Shown here: positions 45,014-55,619 of the stretch, one piece after another
Layout: each line of letters opens with the position of its first letter
How positions within the stretch are numbered: position 1 is the first letter of the stretch
Assembly (NCBI GenBank): GCA_026122225.1
Contig: JANEZZ010000805.1
Location: forward strand, 434,001 to 498,000
Source: Heloderma charlesbogerti
Lineage: Eukaryota > Chordata > Lepidosauria > Squamata > Helodermatidae
DNA length: 64,000 nt
Direction of reading: 5' to 3'
Translations under genes and position numbers: made by a program
The notes under the pieces: model-generated
Told to the model about the DNA's origin: nothing
Databases searched by the model: none
What the model saw: the letters and a program-made list of their open reading frames with translations, nothing else

Positions 45014-45875
45014 TAGGGATGTACGAAAGTCACTTACCTTACACAGATTATGTTGTTGGTGGGGGGGGAGGCATTCCGTCCCTCCCTCTGGAATCCTCGA
45101 TGAGGGGGAAGGTTATCCGCTCCTCCCCCCCGGAATCCTCCACGGCGGGCTGTGCTCCACGGCAGCTCCATGGAGCAGCAGGCCAGGCCCAGCCAGGCCA
45201 GAGCTGTCCACAGCCGGATTTCCGGCTGCAGAAGGCTCCGGGGGGAAAAAAACAAACAAACCGCGTACGCAAATGGCGGCGGCTATGGCCGCCGCCATTT
45301 GCGTTCCTTATTTTTGGCTGTCTTAATCTACATAAATATTTATGTAGACTATGATGGTGAAAATAAAGGGGAATGCAAATAGCATAGCGGGTGTTATTTG
45401 TGTCCCTTTTTGATTCACCGTTTTAGCCTACGTAAAGATTTACGTAGGCTAAAACGGCATATCAAAAAGGGATGCAAATAGCAGCCGCTACACTATTTGC
45501 GTTCCCCTTTATTTTCGCCATCATAGTCTACATAAATATTTACGTAGACTAAGATGGCCAAAAATAAGGAACGCAAATGGCGGTGGCCGTAGCCACAGCC
45601 ATTTGCATACTTGGTTTTCTTTTCTTTTTTTAAACTCAGCCATGATAGGCTACGTAAAGATTTACATAGCCTATTAACGTCGGGGTTGTTTTTTTTTAAC
45701 CCAGCCATGATAGGCTATGTAAATCTTTACATAGCCTATCACATCATTTTTTTTTTTTTTTTTACAAGACTGCAAATGGCGGCGGCGGCAGCCGGTCGGA
45801 AGACCAGCTGCCGCAGCCACTGCTGCTGAAGCCACCGCCAGAGCTGCTGCCACCCGGAAGATCCACCCCAGGTAA
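45014..45875 (+). mobile_element. Palindrome-array hAT MITE, B end missing
   Basis: Starts TAGGGATGTACGAAAGTCAC and keeps A-end units and a long hairpin array. The centre includes an extra TAGCCTACGTAAAGA hairpin. The Ala-rich frame (ATG at 45776, stopped by TGA) ends at CCCCAG|GTAAG, where homology stops exactly at 45875. The end of the exon-like block is thus the breakpoint. Confidence 0.82.
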
Positions 45876-46064
45876 GAAAAAGAGGCAGTATAATGGAAAG
45901 TTCTTTCTGAAGCAGTCACACTTCACTTGTACAAATGCAGCATGAAGGGAAAGATCAGCAACCTTCTCTTTGTTTGAATAAAAAGCACACTCTGCACATG
46001 CTCAGGGAATGGACAAAATGAGGAATAAACACACCAGGGTATATGAAGAACTATATTCTTCCAT

Positions 46065-46114
<50 letters not shown>

Positions 46115-46653
46115 CTCCCTCAATCCAGCTGCTCCCTGGAAACCCCCCCCCCCAATTCACCCAAGGGTCTTCTGAGATAACTAACAGGAAGTCTGATAAT
46201 GAACTGGATGTGGAAATGCAAAGCTGAGCAGAGAGGAGAACCAACTCTGTGCATGTCTACTTAGAAGTAAGTTTTACTGAGTTCAATGCAACTTACTCCT
46301 ACACATGTCAGCACCCCACTTGTCCCCAGCTCAGCTTTGCATTTCCACATACAGCTCATTCTCAGACCTCCTGTTAGTTATCTCAGAAGACCCTTGGGTG
46401 AATGGGTTTTTTTTTTTCAGGGAACAGCTGGATTGAGAGAGATTCCCCACACATGCACACACATAATGGAAGAATATAGTTCTTCATATTCCCTGGTATG
46501 TTTATTCCTCATTTTGTTCATTCCCTGAGCATGTGCAGAGTGTGCTTTTTTTTTCAAAGAGAAGGTTGCTGATCTTTCCCTTCATGCTGCATTTGTACAA
46601 GTGAAGTGTGACTGCTTCAGAAAGAACTTTATACTGTCTCTTTTTCTTCATGA
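45876..46653. repeat. Long inverted repeat, arms ~375 bp
   Basis: 45878-46255 and 46273-46653 are highly similar reverse complements. Left AGTTCTTTCTGAAGCAGTC, CAGCATGAAGGGAAAGATC and CACACTCTGCACATGCTCAG reappear inverted on the right. The centre is a TTACTTCTGAG/GTAAG-type short repeat, itself inverted. A (TG)n run (46069-46110) exists only in the left arm. It may be a fold-back element or an inverted duplication. Confidence 0.88.
46069..46110. repeat. (TG)n microsatellite
   Basis: About 21 TG units within the left arm of the inverted repeat; the right arm has only a short CACACACA remnant. Confidence 0.9.
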
Positions 46654-46714
46654 TGAGTTTCATAACAGAAGTATGATCTAGTGGTTAGAGTCCAGCCCAA
46701 AGTCACCCAGTGAG

Positions 46715-46870
46715 ATAACTAACAGGAGGTTTGCTAATGAGCTGGATGTGGAAATACAAAGCTGAGCTGGGGGCAAGTGGTATGCTGACATGTGTAGGAG
46801 TAAGTTGCATTGAACTCAGTAAGACTTACTTCTGAGTAGACATGCACAGAGTTGGTTCTCCTCTCCATTT
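46715..46870. repeat. Third copy of the inverted-repeat core
   Basis: GAGATAACTAACAGGAGGT, GAGCTGGATGTGGAAATAC and CATGTCTACTCAGAAGTAAG-type sequence repeat the inner parts of both arms of the 45876-46653 palindrome, so the region has three related segments. Confidence 0.6.
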
Positions 46871-46975
46871 TTGCCTCACCATGTCACCAACAAGGCTGGA
46901 TGTGGAAACAGAAAGCCTAGCAGGGGGAATAATACTCGTGCAAGGCTCCAGACCAGCATGGTCATTTTAAAAGGT

Positions 46976-47035
<60 letters not shown>

Positions 47036-47038
47036 TCA
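46976..47038. repeat. (CTTT)n microsatellite
   Basis: About 15 CTTT units. Confidence 0.9.
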
Positions 47039-47089
47039 GTGTTGCTTTAAGCAAAGAGTGCATCGCTCAGGCACAGCTAGGACAGTCTT

Positions 47090-47364
47090 GTTTTGGAAAG
47101 CCCCGAGGAGGAGGAAGTGTTTTGGCTGAAAGTAATTACTGCACGTCTCAGGGCAGGGGAAAAACTATGTAAATATCTACGAAAAATAGCTTTTTTTAAG
47201 GAAGTTATACAGAATTACGTCTGTCGGTATGGATTTATCTTCGTAATTTTCGGAGCGGAAAAAAAAGAGGAGAATTCCGGGCGCTTGCGAATGACGGTAT
47301 GAAGCACTGGCCGCAAACTGCGGAAGTCAAGCGGCACAGAAGGTACACAATTCGTACATCCCTA
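47090..47364. mobile_element. hAT MITE right end (probable)
   Basis: CGGAATTTTCGGAG-like AT/GC mosaic ending TTCGTACATCCCTA at 47364, the terminal motif shared by the hAT families here. The left end and duplication are not found. Confidence 0.35.
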
Positions 47365-47946
47365 AAAGGCAGCTGACACAAGAGGATAAATTTTTTACAC
47401 AATTTAAAAACAGTTTAAAGAAACCACAACAGCAGCTTAAAAACAAAATCCAGAGCCATTCCATAACTAGTTTTCATGAAACAGTTAGCTCAGATATCTC
47501 AAAACCCCCAGAAACCAGCAGCCTCAAGGCCCTTAGGAAAAGGCCACCTGTAACATGTGAGATTTTTTTAAAGCCCACTTGAAGGTCTACACTGAAAAAT
47601 GATCTTGCTGCTATATGGTTTTGTGGATATGCTTATCCTCCTGACCCCTTTGATTCTTCAAATGGTGTTCGGCAGAAAGGCACTTGTTTTCTTTAACAAA
47701 CACTTCAAAAAAACCCAGTTGGAGATCCTTATAGAACCTGTGTCTATAACTCTGGGACTGCCGCTGATGGAAACAGCTGGTATTTAGCATCAGAAAGAGC
47801 AACAATGTAAAGAAACCATATGGAGTTTATTATTTCTTTACTCATTATTCCTCATGAAAAATCCACTCCTTCAGTACTAAGGGGAAGTCTCTGTGCACTC
47901 TGGTGCTTTTACTTCTCAATAGGCTAGATCCTATGATCCAGTCCTC
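47365..47946. other. No gene seen
   Basis: A 62-codon frame at 47599 is not supported by any motif; no recognised repeat. Confidence 0.3.
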
Positions 47947-47954
47947 CTCCATTT

Positions 47955-48754
47955 TAGGGATGTACGAAAGTGACTTACCTGTTCGCGGATGTGGTTCGCG
48001 GTGGAGGGGGGAGGCGCGCCGTCCCTCCTCCTGGAATCCTCAATGGGGGGGAGGTGATTCAGCCCTCCCCCCTGGAATCCTCGATGGCTGGCTCTGCTCC
48101 ATGGCCAGACCACGGAGCAGCCAGCCAGGGCTGTCTGCAGCCAGATTTCCAGCCGCGGATGGGCTGGTGCGGATGCAAATGGTGGCCGCTGTAGTGGCCG
48201 CCATTTGCGTCCAGCAAGGCAGCTGTGATAGGCTACGTAAGAATTTACATAGCCTATCACAGCTAACCCAAAAAACCCCAAAAAACACGCAGCGTACGCA
48301 AATGGCGGCAGCTACAGCGGCCGCCATTTGCGTTCCCTATTTTTCACCGATTTATCTTACATAAATATTTACGTAAGATAAAACGGCAGAAAAAAGAGGA
48401 ACGCAAATAACGTAGTGGACGCTATTTGTGTTTCTTTATTTTTCGCCATTCTAGCCTATGTAAATATTTTTTTGGGTTAGCCGTGATAGGCTATGTAAAT
48501 TCTTACGTAGCCTATCACGGCTGCAAGGACAGCAATGGCGGTGGCAGCAGCCCTGCCGCAGCTGGCCAGGAGACCAGCCGCTGGAGCCACCGCCGCCGCC
48601 GCATCCGCCTCATCCGCCCCAGGTAAGTGCCGTCCCGGAGGGATTCCATGGGGGGGCAGGAGGCAGGAGGCTGTTCCGCCATGGATTCCGGGGGGCCGGA
48701 TTCTAAAGAATCTAGCCTCACTGGGTTCTGTGGCAGAATTCTCTGCCCTCCCTA
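47955..48754 (+). mobile_element. Palindrome-array hAT MITE, A end left
   Basis: 800 bp, TAGGGATG to CCTCCCTA, with a perfect duplication CTCCATTT (47947-47954, 48755-48762). Diverged subfamily with TTATCTTACATAAAT/ACGTAAGATAA central stems. ATG at 48535, 29 open codons to CCCCAG|GTAAGT (48622/48623). Left GACTTACCTG. Confidence 0.93.
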
Positions 48755-48894
48755 CTCCATTTGTTGCAACACAAAGAGCTGAGTATATGTAACTTTCAAA
48801 AAAACAAACTCTCTGCACTCACCGAATATGGCAATAAGGAATGAGAGGATTGCATTCTTTGTGTTTCTTTATTACCTTGAGGGTTTTCAGATAT

Positions 48895-50040
48895 CAGGCA
48901 TAATCTAGAAAGCTATGGATATCATACGTCATTTAGGTAGCCTGGTAGAAAGCGCTGGGGTGGAGTCAGTGGATCGTGGTGCATGCTGGCACCAATGGTG
49001 TGGAGAAATGTAGTCATGAGATCCTGGAGGTTTCTAGGCAGCAGGTAGGGATGTTGCAGGAGTCCAAAGGAGGGTGGAGTCTGGCAAACTCCCCACCCCT
49101 TGCTCGGCCTCCTGGACTCCAGTCTGCAGACTGCCGTGTCTTACCCTGTTCTACTCTCAGAGCTGCCGGGCGGTCCATGTGTGCTCAGCGAGTAGCATGT
49201 GGCTGCCCAGCCCCTCAATGAGCCACCATTTTGCATATAAATGGCAGCTCGTTGTTTTACGTATAAAGCCTTCTAAGCAAATGGCAACCGTAAAGCAGCC
49301 ATTTACATAAGATTACAGGTGTAAATGGCTGCTTTACGGCCACCTTTTGTGGCCACTTTATGGCTGCCATTTGCATAAAAAGCCTTTTATGTAAAACAAT
49401 GAGACACCATTTTTATGCAAAATGGCAGCTCGCTGATGAGTTGGGCAGACGCACGCCACTTGCTGGGTGTCAGCATGTTGCTCACCAAGTGGCTTGTTCA
49501 GGAAGCTGAAGAGAGGTGGGTAAGTGGCAGTGGTCCAGCAAGCAGCACGCGGACGGGCATGGCGTGGTTTGTCCATCCCTAGTAGGAGGTTGAAAGCCAG
49601 GATTTCCAAGGTAGCTTTCACTGAAATGGTTCCTGTTCCATGTGTAGGTCCAGCTACTCAGATGAAGCTGAGTGAGAGGTCTCCATGTTTGGATGCATGA
49701 GATAAAAGAGTAGGGGGGGATTTTAGATTTGTTAAACACTGAGGAACATTTTGGGACCAGCTATGCCTATACAAAAGGGGTGGGCTCTACTTGAACCCAA
49801 ATACAACTAGCTCCTGCTTAGTATCAGAAAGGTGGCAGAGCAGCTTTTAAACCGATATCTGGGGAAAGTCCAACAGGAGTTGGGGAGCTTCCAGTTCAGT
49901 TTGTTTTATCCCAAGGGATGAAGGTGAAAATATTTTTGATTGCCCAAATGGGGACAGGGTGGGTATAGGCCATGAACATACAGTAAAACATAATAGCAAG
50001 TAAAATAGACCAAATGGCCACAGAGGAAAATGCACATGCC
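48895..50040 (+). mobile_element. LINE 5'-region fragment, interrupted
   Basis: GGATCGTGGTGCATGCTGGC encodes a WIVVHAGTNGV-like SGNH-esterase block as in CR1/L2 ORF1, followed after the insertion by FWDQLCLYKRGGLYLN-like sequence in broken frames to about 49860. Class (CR1 or L2) uncertain. Confidence 0.4.
49046..49581. mobile_element. hAT MITE with CATTTGCATAAAA hairpins
   Basis: 536 bp, TAGGGATG to CATCCCTA. Duplication GCAGCAGG (49038-49045) versus GTAGGAGG (49582-49589), two mismatches. The interior has GTAAAGCAGCCATTTAC / GTAAATGGCTGCTTTAC stems and GCTGCCATTTGCATAAAA. It looks like a distant cousin of the palindrome-array family with AT-richer stems. Confidence 0.7.
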
Positions 50041-50257
50041 ATGAACACTTGGAGCAGGATCCTATGATAGGTGTGCTAATGGCAGAAGTCTCTAAACCAA
50101 GAGGGGACAGCTGGAGTTATTGTTGTTCAGTTGTTAAGTCGTGTCTGACTCTTCGTGACCCCATGGACCATAGCACACCAGGCCTTCCTGTCCTCTGCTG
50201 TCTCCCGGAGTGTGCTCAAGTTCATATTCATTGCATTGGTGATGCTATCTAGCCATC

Positions 50258-50530
50258 TCATCCTCTGCTGTCTCCTTGTCCTTTTGCCTTCAATCTTCCC
50301 AGCATCAGAGTCTTTTCCAATGAGTTTTCTCTTCGCATTAGGTGGCCAAAATATTTGAGCTTCAGCTTCAGTATCTGCCCTTCCAATGAGCAGTCAGGGT
50401 TGATTTCCTTTAGGATGGACTGATTTGACCTCCTTGCAGTCCAGGGGACTCGTAAGAGTCTTCTCCAGCACCGCAGTTCAAAAGCATCAATTCTTCGGCA
50501 CTCAGCCTTCCTTATAGTCCATCTCTCACA
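50258..50530 (-). pseudogene. BovB ORF C-terminal part
   Basis: Frame from the insertion site reads YGCERWTIRKAECRRIDAFE, then WRRLLRVPWTARRSN, ILKEINPDCSLEGQ and YFGHLMRRENSLEKTLM: the conserved C-terminus of the BovB polyprotein, ending with a frameshift near 50260. Confidence 0.88.
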
Positions 50531-50538
50531 GCCATACA

Positions 50539-51391
50539 TAGGGATGTCAGAGAATTTCACCACGAATCTCGGGAAAGCCGAATGCCAACACATTCGGCCC
50601 CCCGAAATCGATGGCGAAATGGTATGCCCCCCCCGGGATGGGACGTATCTTCGGCGAATCTTCCTGGCGCCGGCGCCGGCGGCTGCGGCGGTGGTGCGGC
50701 AGCGGCGGCAGTGGCCGGTCTTCCGACCGGCTGCCACCGCCGCCATTTCCAAGTTTAAAAACAAAACAAAAAAAGTGATAGGCTACGTAAAGATTTGCAT
50801 AGCCTATCATGGTTAAATTTTAAAAAACACTGTGATAGGCTATGTAAATGTTTATGTAGACTATCACGGCTGAGTAAAAAAAGCCAAAAAACTGTGCGTA
50901 CGCAAATGGCGGCACCCATGGGCGCCACCATTTGTGTTCCTTATTTTGACACGTCTTAGTCTACGTAAACATTTACGTAGACTACAGCGAAAATAAGGGG
51001 AACGCAAATAGCGTAGACGCTACGCTATTTGTGTTCCCCTTATTTTCGCCGTAGTCTCTGTAAATGTTTACGTAGACTAAGTCATAACAAAATAAGGAAC
51101 GCAAATGGCAGCGCCCATGGGCACCGCCATTTGCATACGCACATTTTTTTGTTTTTGTTTTTACTCAGCCATGATAGGCTACATAAACATTTACGTAGCC
51201 TATCACGGCTGACTGCAGGGACGCAAACGGCGGCGTCTACGGCCACCGCCATTTGTGGGCCCGGCCGGCCAGGATTCGGGGGGGGAGGAGCACCTCCCCC
51301 CCGGCCAGAATTTGGGGGGGGAGGGACGGAGCGCCTCCCCCCCACCGTGAATCAATTTCATCAAAAGGTAAGTGACTTTCATACATCCCTA
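50539..51391 (-). mobile_element. Palindrome-array hAT MITE in BovB
   Basis: 853 bp, TAGGGATG (B end) to CATCCCTA (A end). BovB reads on at both sides but the 8-bp flanks (GCCATACA and TCTGGGAA) do not match, so a few bases were altered or lost at a junction. Minus-strand ATG at 50746 is in an open Ala-rich frame, but the donor is mutated to ATACGT. The A-side donor AAAAGGTAAGTG is intact. Confidence 0.88.
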
Positions 51392-52290
51392 TCTGGGAAA
51401 ACCATAGCTTTGATTATATGGACCTTTGTCGGCAAGGTGATGTCTCTGCTTCTTGCTAAGCTGTCTAGGTGTGCCATAGCTTTCCTCCCAAGGAGCAAGC
51501 GTCTTTTAATTTCATGGCTACAGTCACCGTCTGCGGTGAGCTTGGAGCCCAAGAAAGTAAAATCTGTCACTGCTTCCATTTCTTCCCCTTCTATATGCCA
51601 GGAAGTGATGGGGCCAGATGCCATGATCTTAGTTTTTGTAATGTTGAGTTTCAAACCAGCTTTTGCACTCTCCTCTTTCACCCTCAACAAGAGGCTCTTT
51701 AGTTCCTCTTCGCTTTCTGCCATTAGGGTGGTATCGTCTGCGTATCTGAGGTTGCTGATAATTCTCCGGGCAATCTTAATTCCGACCTCTGATTCATCCA
51801 ACCCGGCGTTTCGCATGATGTACTCTGCATATAAATTAAAAAAGCAGGGCAACAATATACAGCCTTGTCGTACTCCTTTCCCAATTTTGAACCAATCGGT
51901 CGTTCCATGTCTGGTTCTTACTGTTGCTTCTTGACCCTCGTACAGGTTTCTCAGGAGACAGGTAAGGTGGTCTGGTACTCCCATCTCTTTGAGAATTTGC
52001 CAGAGTTTGTTGTGATCCACACAATCAAAGGCTCTAGCGTAGTCAATGAAGCAGAAATAGACGTTTTTCTGGAATTCTCTTGCTTTCTCCATAATCCAGC
52101 GAAAGTTGGTGATTTGAACTCTAGTTCCTCTGCCTCTTCGAAATCCCGCTTGTACTTCCGGTAGTTCTCGGTTCGCATACTACTGAAGCCTAGCTTGTAG
52201 GATTTTGAGCATCACCTTGCTGGCATGTGAAATGAGCGCAATTGTGTTGTAGTTTGAACACTCTTTGGCATTGCCCTTCTTTGGAATTGG
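51392..52290 (-). pseudogene. BovB reverse transcriptase
   Basis: A ~237-codon frame (52092 to 51379) includes CFIDYARAFDCVDHNKLW, ATVRTRHGTTDWFKIGKGVR, LFNLYAEYIM-like sequence, NLRYADDTTLM (catalytic Asp pair) and FLGSKLTADGDCSHEIKRR. Upstream it continues in another frame to the Ngaro-like insertion. It is better preserved than the 37885 copy. Confidence 0.9.
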
Positions 52291-52475
52291 AAATGCCCTA
52301 CCCGGCGCCAGCTCATCTGGCTGAAAGGGGGGGCCATTGCGGGTGGGTGGGGTGACAAGACGTAGGGGCCTCCGATTGTTGCATCCCAGTGGCACCACTA
52401 TGAAGGAGGGGCAGGCTGAGTTGCCTTAAACTCAGCCCTCCTCCCAATCTCAGTTCTCTGGCTCGAAGCAGCTAG
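52291..52475 (+). repeat. Split direct repeat A1
   Basis: AAATGCCCTACCCGGCGCC to CAGTTCTCTGGCTCGA; matches A2 at 60033-60222 with few differences, then diverges sharply. Confidence 0.85.
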
Positions 52476-52689
52476 AGAGAACTACAAGTTCCCGAGAAAC
52501 AACGAAGGACACCTGCCTGCTGGAGACCAGCTTCGTCGTCTTCCCAGCCACATGAACTCGGCATGCAATGTGCATGCCCAAAGCCTCACTGACGTTGAGG
52601 CCTAACCAGTCTGAGTAGAGGAGAACTAGTACTTCGCGGCGGGGCGCGTGTGCTCTGGCGTGGCTCCATCGTGGCCGGCGCCTTCCCTG

Positions 52690-53673
52690 CCGGCAGAGTA
52701 GGGATGGCGGAGAATTTCTCCCCGAAACTTCGGGGGGCCGAGCGCCAACGTGTTCGGCCCCCCGAACAAGTTTCAGTGAGAAATCCTCCGCCCCCCCCGC
52801 CCCCCCGCACCCCCCCGGGACAGGACTTACCTTCCCTGAATGTCCCTCCCGGCGGCGGGTCCGGCTGGCGGTTCGTCCGGTGTTCGAGGGGGGCGGGAGC
52901 GGCAGCCAGTCTTTCGACCGGCTGCCGCCCCCGCCATTGCAATGAAAGAAAAAAAAACAAAACGTCCCCTGATAGGCTACGTGACGATTCACGTAGCCTA
53001 TCACGGCTAGATTTGCAAAGTCAGCCGTGATAGGCTACGTGAAACGTCACGTAGCCTATCCCGGGTGACTTAAAAAAAAAAAAAAAAGTGTGTACGGATA
53101 ATGGCGGCCCCCATAGGGAGCCGCCATTCCTGTTCCTTATTTGGTGGCTGTCGTCTACGTAAATGTTTACGTAGACTACGGCGAAAATAAGGGCAACACT
53201 ATTTGCGTTGCCCTTATTTACGCCGTAGTCTACGTAAAGATTTACGTAGACTACAGCAACTAAATAAGGAACGCGAATGGCGGCTCCCTATGGGGGCCGC
53301 CATTCGCGTACGCGCTTTTTTTTTTTTTAAAAAAGTCACCCGTGATAGGCTACGTGACGATTCACGTAGCCTATCACGGCTGACTTTCCAGATCTAGCCA
53401 TGATAGGCTACGTGAATCGTCACGTAGCCTATCAGGGGACGTGTTTTGTTTTTTTTTTACTTTCGTGTTCGCGGCCGGGCGAGGCGGGAAGCCTCCTCCC
53501 CGGCCTGAATTTCGGCCGGGCGAGGCGGGAAGCCTCCCCCCCGGCCTGAATTTCGGCCGGGCGAGGCGGGAAGCCTCCCCCCTTGGCCTGAACTTCGCGG
53601 GGGGAGCAGCGAAGCGCTCCCCCCCACCGCGAACAAGCTGCGAGAAAAGGTAAGTGACTTTCGTCCACCCCTG
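52690..53673 (-). mobile_element. Palindrome-array hAT MITE in Ngaro-like element
   Basis: 984 bp, TAGGGATG (B end) to CACCCCTG (A end), with a perfect duplication CGGCAGAG (52682-52689, 53674-53681). ATCGTTACG/GACGATTCACG subfamily. Minus-strand ATG at 52937 is open for 35 codons to GGAAG|GTAAGT (52831/52830). The A end has three ~41-bp units of GGCCGGGCGAGGCGGGAAGC plus TCCCCCCCGGCCTGAATTTC. Confidence 0.94.
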
Positions 53674-53689
53674 CGGCAGAGGCACCAGC

Positions 53690-54725
53690 GTTGGTGATGG
53701 ACCACTTTGGGGCGCTCCGCCTATGGGCCTCGGCGGTTGAGGCTGCAGCGTGCCCGCCCCCCCTTCCTTGGCCAGTGCTTGCCGCCCCGGTTGGAGCGCC
53801 TGCGGCTGTGTCCGCGCGCGTCTGAGCGGCGCTGTTGTTCCTGTCTCCTGCAGGGGCGCAGGCACCCGCGGAGGCCGAGTGCCTGCCCCTCCCTCTCGCC
53901 GGTTGCGACATGCCCATGCCGCCGCAGCCCCTGGGTTGCCGGCCCTCGTGGCGGGGGGCATGTGTGTTGGCAACCGGCGCTTGCCCTCGGCCGGCAGCTG
54001 TGCCCGCGTGTGCCCATGTGCCGCACCCTCATTCGCCCGCCCCTCCTTCTCCCCAGCTGCAGCGTGCCTGTGCCGCCACGGCCCCAAGGTTGCAGGCCCT
54101 TCCCAGCGGGGCGCTTGTGTGTAGGCGCCGCCACCCCTCAACCGGCGCTGGCTGCCTGTGTGTGCGCGCCGGCATCTGTGCAGGCGCGTGCCCGGTTGCC
54201 GCGCCATCTTTCCCTCCCCTGTTAGGGGCTCCGGCAGTCGCAGAGGCCGAGCGCCAGACCCTCCCTCTCTGGCTGAGCGTGCCTGTGCCGCTGCGGCCCC
54301 AGGTCTGCTGGCCCTCGCGGTGGGCTGCTTGTGTGTGGGCGCCGCCCCCCCCCAGCCGGCGCTTGCCACCCCGGCGGGAGCGCGAGCGGCGGTGCCGGCG
54401 TGCGCTCTGGTGCAACGCTGGTTGGCCCGTTCCCCTGTGTGGCGCCGGTGATTGTGGCGGCTCGGTGTCCCCCTCCCTCCTTACCGTGGCCCCGAGTCCT
54501 CGGCGCTCTCGGCGGGGCATGCGTCTTCGTGCGCCACCCCTCCTGCTGCAGTTGCGGGGCTGGTGTGAGGGCCACGCGGCACAAGCATGCGCGCGGCGCT
54601 GGTGGCTGCCAGCACTTTCCGGCCTTGTGGGGGGGGGTGCCGGCGCTTAGAGCAGCGGCATGCTCGCCCAGCTTCATTTCTCGCGAGCACTCATCTGCCC
54701 CCCCACCAAAGGGGGGGGGAAACAT
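53690..54725. repeat. CpG-rich ~215-bp imperfect tandem repeat
   Basis: Recurring blocks: CTTGTGTGTAGGCGCCGCC (54113) and CTTGTGTGTGGGCGCCGCC (54329), 216 bp apart; CCGGCGCTTGCC at 53969 and 54356, and CCGGCGCTGGCTGCC at 54141. GC is very high with CpG not depleted. The long Ala/Arg/Pro frames on both strands follow from composition. Confidence 0.6.
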
Positions 54726-54737
54726 GCGCCCCCCCAC

Positions 54738-54898
54738 ACAATTAAATAAAATAATAATAATTTAAAAAGAAGAATAAATATATAGTAAAAATGATGATGA
54801 TGATGATAATAATAATAAATATATATAATAATAATAATAATAAAAATAATAATAAAAAATTAAAAAATTAAAAAATTAAAAATAAAATAAAATAATGA
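54738..54898. repeat. AT-rich simple repeat (AAT/ATA)n
   Basis: AATAATAAT and AAAATTAAAAAATT runs that start abruptly at the end of the CpG-rich repeat. Confidence 0.85.
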
Positions 54899-55084
54899 TT
54901 AGAAACTCACACAGACACCCCCGGCAGCCGCTGCTCCCCGTTGCATGCCCACTGTGACTCCTGGGTCGCAGGCGCTTTTGGCAGAGGGGGCCTGTGCTGA
55001 GGCGCGGCTTCCATGGCCATCAGCCCTGGCCGCGCATCTTGGGCGCCGGGCTTGCAGCGGGCTGCAACCCTTTAAAGCCACTGT

Positions 55085-55290
55085 GGCCTAGTGGCTGCAG
55101 TGTTGAACCGGGGCTTGAGAGACCCTGGTTCTAGTCTCCTTTCCGGGGGTTTAGTTCAGTGCTAGTCCCCTGCTGGACATGCAGAAGGTGCCAGGTCCTG
55201 TCCCTGGCATCTCCAAGTAGTGCTCGAAAAACCCCTACCTGAATCCTTGGCAGAGTCATCTGGGGGGACACAGATTCTTCACCCCTGCCC
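55085..55290 (+). mobile_element. tRNA-derived SINE-like sequence
   Basis: GTGGCCTAGTGGCTGCAGTG and GACCCTGGTTCTAGTC resemble tRNA A and B boxes, followed by a second tRNA-like block TTTAGTTCAGTGCTAGTCCC, GGACATGCAGAAGGTGCC and CCCTGGCATCTCCAA. This matches the frequent squamate pattern (AGCTCAGTGG...CATGCAGAAGGTCCC). Confidence 0.55.
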
Positions 55291-55619
55291 TATAAATGAA
55301 TAAAAGTTAAGGGCTAGACACACGGTGTCTTAAATGTAACACACAGAGCCATTCAGGAAGAGGAAGAACGTTGTGCGCTCACCTATCTAACCACTGCCGG
55401 ATGCAGAGGGTCCCCCTCCTGTCTAGCGGTAATGGAGGCGCGGCTGCCTGTTGTCCTGGGTGCCCTGCGAGTAGCCCACTGGAACCTCCTGCTGGGTGCT
55501 CTGACCCCTGCCAGTTTTACTTTTAAGGGTGGTTGTTTGAGTGTTGGACTGGGTCTAGGGACCCGGGCCCTTCCTTCTTCTTGCCAATATTGTGCCAACC
55601 TTATCTCACTTTCTACAGC

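Noticed and set aside
53374..54650. Long frames of 271 and 331 codons on opposite strands
   Set aside because: They overlap on both strands in CpG-rich tandem repeat, are Ala/Arg/Pro/Gly-rich, lack any motif and run across transposon boundaries. Composition artefact.
55085..55160. Functional tRNA gene
   Set aside because: A- and B-box-like blocks are present but no cloverleaf can be drawn and a second tRNA-like block follows; it is SINE-like.
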